A DNA stretch of 64,000 nt from Actinocorallia populi (lineage in GTDB: Bacteria; Actinomycetota; Actinomycetes; Streptosporangiales; Streptosporangiaceae), in contig NZ_PVZV01000006.1 in the NCBI RefSeq assembly GCF_002995495.1, forward strand, positions 372,001-436,000. Reading direction: 5' to 3'. Numbering within the stretch: the stretch's first letter is position 1; each line of letters opens with the position of its first letter. A program made the position numbers and the translations under genes. This document shows positions 62,322 through 64,000 of the stretch, in pieces. Under the pieces are notes generated by a model. That model was given only the letters and a program-made list of their open reading frames with translations. It did not search any database and was not told the origin of the DNA.

Positions 62322-62747
62322 TCAGGGGGTTTCCGGCAGGGGCGTCCAGCGTGCCGATCCGGCTTCTCCGTCGGGAATGCCCCAGCTGCGGATGCGGCGG
62401 GGGCGGATGCGGATGACCTCGCCGCTGAGGAAGTCCTCCGCGCCGCGCGGCACTCCGGTGACGGCCTCGGCACGGCCCCGGATCTCCATGCCGCGGACGG
62501 TCCAGGGCTGGAGGGAGGCGATGTCGTCCACCACGAAGGAGACTTCGGGGTTCTGCCGGATGTTGGCGAACTTGCGGCTCCCGCCCATGCGCCATCCTCC
62601 GATGTCGATGAACCCCTCCTCCGCGTTCACCTCGAAGCCGACCGGATTGTTCTGGAGGGTCCCGTCGGGGGCGAGGGTGGCCAGGCGGCCGAGGGGCTGG
62701 GCGGCGAGGTAGGCGAGTTCCTCTGCTGTGAAGATCATGCCGTTCAT
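62322..62747 (-). CDS. PPOX-class F420-dependent oxidoreductase (split beta-barrel)
   Basis: A ~141-residue split-barrel protein: MIFTAEELAYLAAQPLGRLA, then TLAPDGTLQNNPVGFEV, FANIRQNPEVSFVVDDIASL and EIRGRAEAVTG. The pattern matches actinobacterial F420H2-dependent reductases of the Rv1155/Rv2074 group, acting on biliverdin, nitroimidazoles or unsaturated compounds; no substrate can be assigned. Starts at 62747 (MNGM) or 62738 (MIFTAEE) are both possible. A perfect dyad lies 10 bases before the ATG. It lies downstream of the TetR remnant on the same strand. Confidence 0.85.
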   Translation of the reverse strand: MNGMIFTAEELAYLAAQPLGRLATLAPDGTLQNNPVGFEVNAEEGFIDIGGWRMGGSRKFANIRQNPEVSFVVDDIASLQPWTVRGMEIRGRAEAVTGVPRGAEDFLSGEVIRIRPRRIRSWGIPDGEAGSARWTPLPETP

Positions 62748-62756
62748 CGTGCGACT

Positions 62757-62770
62757 TGAAGTGCACTTCA
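62757..62770. promoter_or_regulatory. Palindrome in the promoter of the PPOX gene
   Basis: TGAAGTGCACTTCA is a perfect 14-base palindrome with TTGACG overlapping on the PPOX strand. The TetR remnant just upstream may once have used it. Confidence 0.6.
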
Positions 62771-62825
62771 CGTCAAGGGCCGCCGAGCATCTTCAAAGGG
62801 AGGACCGGACGGCTCCAAGGCGGTG

Positions 62826-63130
62826 TCACGGGACGGCGTGCGCCGCGATCCCGTCGTACATCACACGCAGCGCGGCCTCGCTGAGCCGGCGCTGGTCGGC
62901 GGGCTCCGGGTGCCGGAGCATCGCGATCGCCAAAGAGAGGATCATCCCGTTGACGGCGCGGGCGGTGCCGTCGACGTCGAGGTCGGCGCGCATGCTGCCG
63001 AGGTCGACGCCGTGCGTCAGGTAGGCGGCGGTCAGGTGGGCGGCCGACTCGAAGAAGTCGAGCACGCGCTCGGCCATGGCCCTGTCGATGCCGGGCGCCT
63101 CGAACAGCAGCAGGCGCGGGACGCGGGGGT
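62826..63130 (-). pseudogene. 5'-truncated TetR-family regulator
   Basis: The reverse strand encodes the C-terminal domain of a TetR regulator (DPRVPRLLLFEAPGIDRAMA, then ERVLDFFESAAHLTAAYLTHG and LRVMYDGIAAHAVP) ending in TGA. The N-terminal ~80-100 residues with the HTH are absent. Upstream, coding sequence switches abruptly at about 63126-63135 to a TnpB reading frame on the other strand, so the gene was cut by an IS200/IS605-type element or a deletion involving it. Confidence 0.85.
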
Positions 63131-63905
63131 CCGTACCGTCTCCATCTGGACCGTCTGCAGCCGCCTGCGGGGCATCGCGTTCCAGTGCTCGCCCGCCCAG
63201 CTGAAGATGCTCACCGAGCACCGGCGCGGGGAGTCCGACCTGGTGTTGCGGGGTGGTAACTGGTACCTGTACGCGACCTGCGACGTCCCCGAGCCCGAGC
63301 AGTTCGATCCGGCTGCCTTCCTGGGTGTGGATCTGGGCATCGTGAACATCGCCACCACCAGCGACGGCGACCGCCACGCAGGCAGGCACCTCAACCAGGT
63401 CCGGCACAAGAACCGGCGGCTGCGCGCCAGGCTGCAGAAGAAGGGCACCAAGTCCGCGAAACGCCTCCTGCGCAAGCTGTCGGGCCGGGAGGCGCGGTTC
63501 GCGGCCGACACCAACCACCGCATCACCAAGCAGCTGGTGACCGAGGCTCAACGCACCTGCCGCGGCATCGCCCTGGAAGACCTGGGCGGCATCCGCGACA
63601 GGGTACGGCTCCGCAAGCCCCAGCGGGTCACCCTGCACTCCTGGTCCTTCGCCCAACTCGGCGGATTCGTCCCCTACAAGGCCACCCTGGCGGGGGTGCC
63701 GGTGGTGTTCGTCGACCCCCGCCACACCTCTCAGGAATGCAGCCGCTGCCACCACATCAGCCGGAGCAACCGGCCTGATCAATCCACTTTTCTTTGCACG
63801 TCGTGCGGCTTCGCTGAGCACGCCGACGCGAACGCAGGCCGCACCATCGCCCAACGCGGTGGAGTGGTCTGGGCAGTGAGTCACGCTGCCGACGACGCGG
63901 CCTGA
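63126..63905 (+). pseudogene. 5'-truncated TnpB (IS200/IS605-family RNA-guided nuclease)
   Basis: About 258 codons of the C-terminal half of TnpB. All three RuvC acidic residues survive: D in FLGVDLGIVNIATTSDGD, E in GIALEDLGGIRDRV and D in HADANAGRTIAQ. The zinc ribbon (CSRCHH ... CTSCGF) and the YKATLAGVPVVFVDPRHTS segment are intact. The usual first ~120-150 residues (wedge and RNA-binding parts) are missing; the frame opens into antisense TetR sequence at 63126. No TnpA is visible. It is unlikely to work as an RNA-guided nuclease without the N-terminal domain, although all catalytic residues remain. Confidence 0.85.
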
Positions 63906-63940
63906 ACCACACCGGCCAGGTGCCGGGGAAGAGCTGCAAG

Positions 63941-63960
63941 CTCGGTCCTTCAGGGCCGAG
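63941..63960 (+). ncRNA. Right-end hairpin (omega-RNA 3' stem candidate) of the TnpB element
   Basis: CTCGGTCC-TTCA-GGGCCGAG follows the TnpB stop by 35 bases. A GC stem with a TTCA(G) loop just before the right end is typical of the omega-RNA scaffold of actinobacterial TnpB elements. The element probably ends at about 63961-63968; bases after that would be guide or target-flank sequence. Confidence 0.5.
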
Positions 63961-64000
63961 AAGCTGACCCAGCACGGCGAAGCCACCCTGCTGCGCCCCA

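Noticed and set aside
62823-63125. 5' extension of the TnpB frame into the TetR remnant.
   Set aside because: It is antisense to recognisable TetR codons and encodes nothing TnpB-like, so true TnpB homology begins at about 63126.

Overview
The window is high-GC DNA (roughly 70% GC or more, with strong G/C third-position bias and many GTG starts) from a filamentous-type actinobacterium. Actinobacterial hallmarks are an excalibur lipoprotein-like protein, DUF2079, WYL and MMPL proteins, ECF41 sigma factors, F420/PPOX enzymes, a TerD-fused protein and a HelR-type helicase with a rifamycin-associated element. I favour the Streptosporangiales/Streptomycetales side of the phylum but cannot name a genus. 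No rRNA, tRNA or CRISPR array was seen. Most of the window looks like chromosomal accessory or arm DNA: about 49 largely intact coding genes, many one-component regulator plus target modules, and a few gene remnants.

0-11 kb: the 3' end of a branched-chain amino-acid-type ABC importer (binding protein, a LivH-LivM-LivF triple fusion, LivG), two related TetR regulators, a secreted sphingomyelinase-like phosphodiesterase with a jacalin lectin domain, an HbpS/GlcG-like protein, a DUF2079 membrane protein and a large TerD-containing protein. 11-15.6 kb: an excalibur protein, then a patch of remnants (TetR tail, zinc-type dehydrogenase, IS630-like transposase) around RidA and DinB genes, a HEPN-type gene broken by a G6 frameshift, and a small secreted protein.

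15.8-37.8 kb: TetR plus GH-A-like protein plus ligA; an MMPL exporter with its own two-component system; a WYL regulator with a large inverted repeat; a TetR/acyl-CoA dehydrogenase pair with a double operator; a large unknown protein; a DnaE polymerase divergent from a LysR regulator; a second TetR/GH-A-like pair with a nearly perfect 27-bp operator; and a DrrAB-like exporter divergent from its TetR.

37.8-55.9 kb: cydAB, a PhyH dioxygenase, helR with its leader and rifamycin-associated element, a small HTH protein beneath a 34-bp perfect palindrome, an ECF41 sigma factor and VOC protein, a MerR/6PGDH-like pair, a tightly overlapping four-gene hydroxyquinol catabolic operon under an AraC regulator, and a second ECF41 sigma factor divergent from a drug-efflux MFS gene, with matching ECF41 promoters facing both ways.

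55.9-64 kb: a Tat-exported sulfatase with a HEAT-like tail, an erythromycin-esterase-family protein, a lone hemC, a TetR/quinone-oxidoreductase pair with triple operator half-sites, an F420/PPOX enzyme, and a decayed TetR gene abutting a 5'-truncated TnpB with its right-end hairpin.

The recurring theme is small self-contained regulator-target modules, several with exact dyad operators. The observations I consider most worth following are the duplicated TetR/GH-A-like modules, the RAE-helR leader, the bidirectional ECF41 control region, and the LysR-controlled dnaE.
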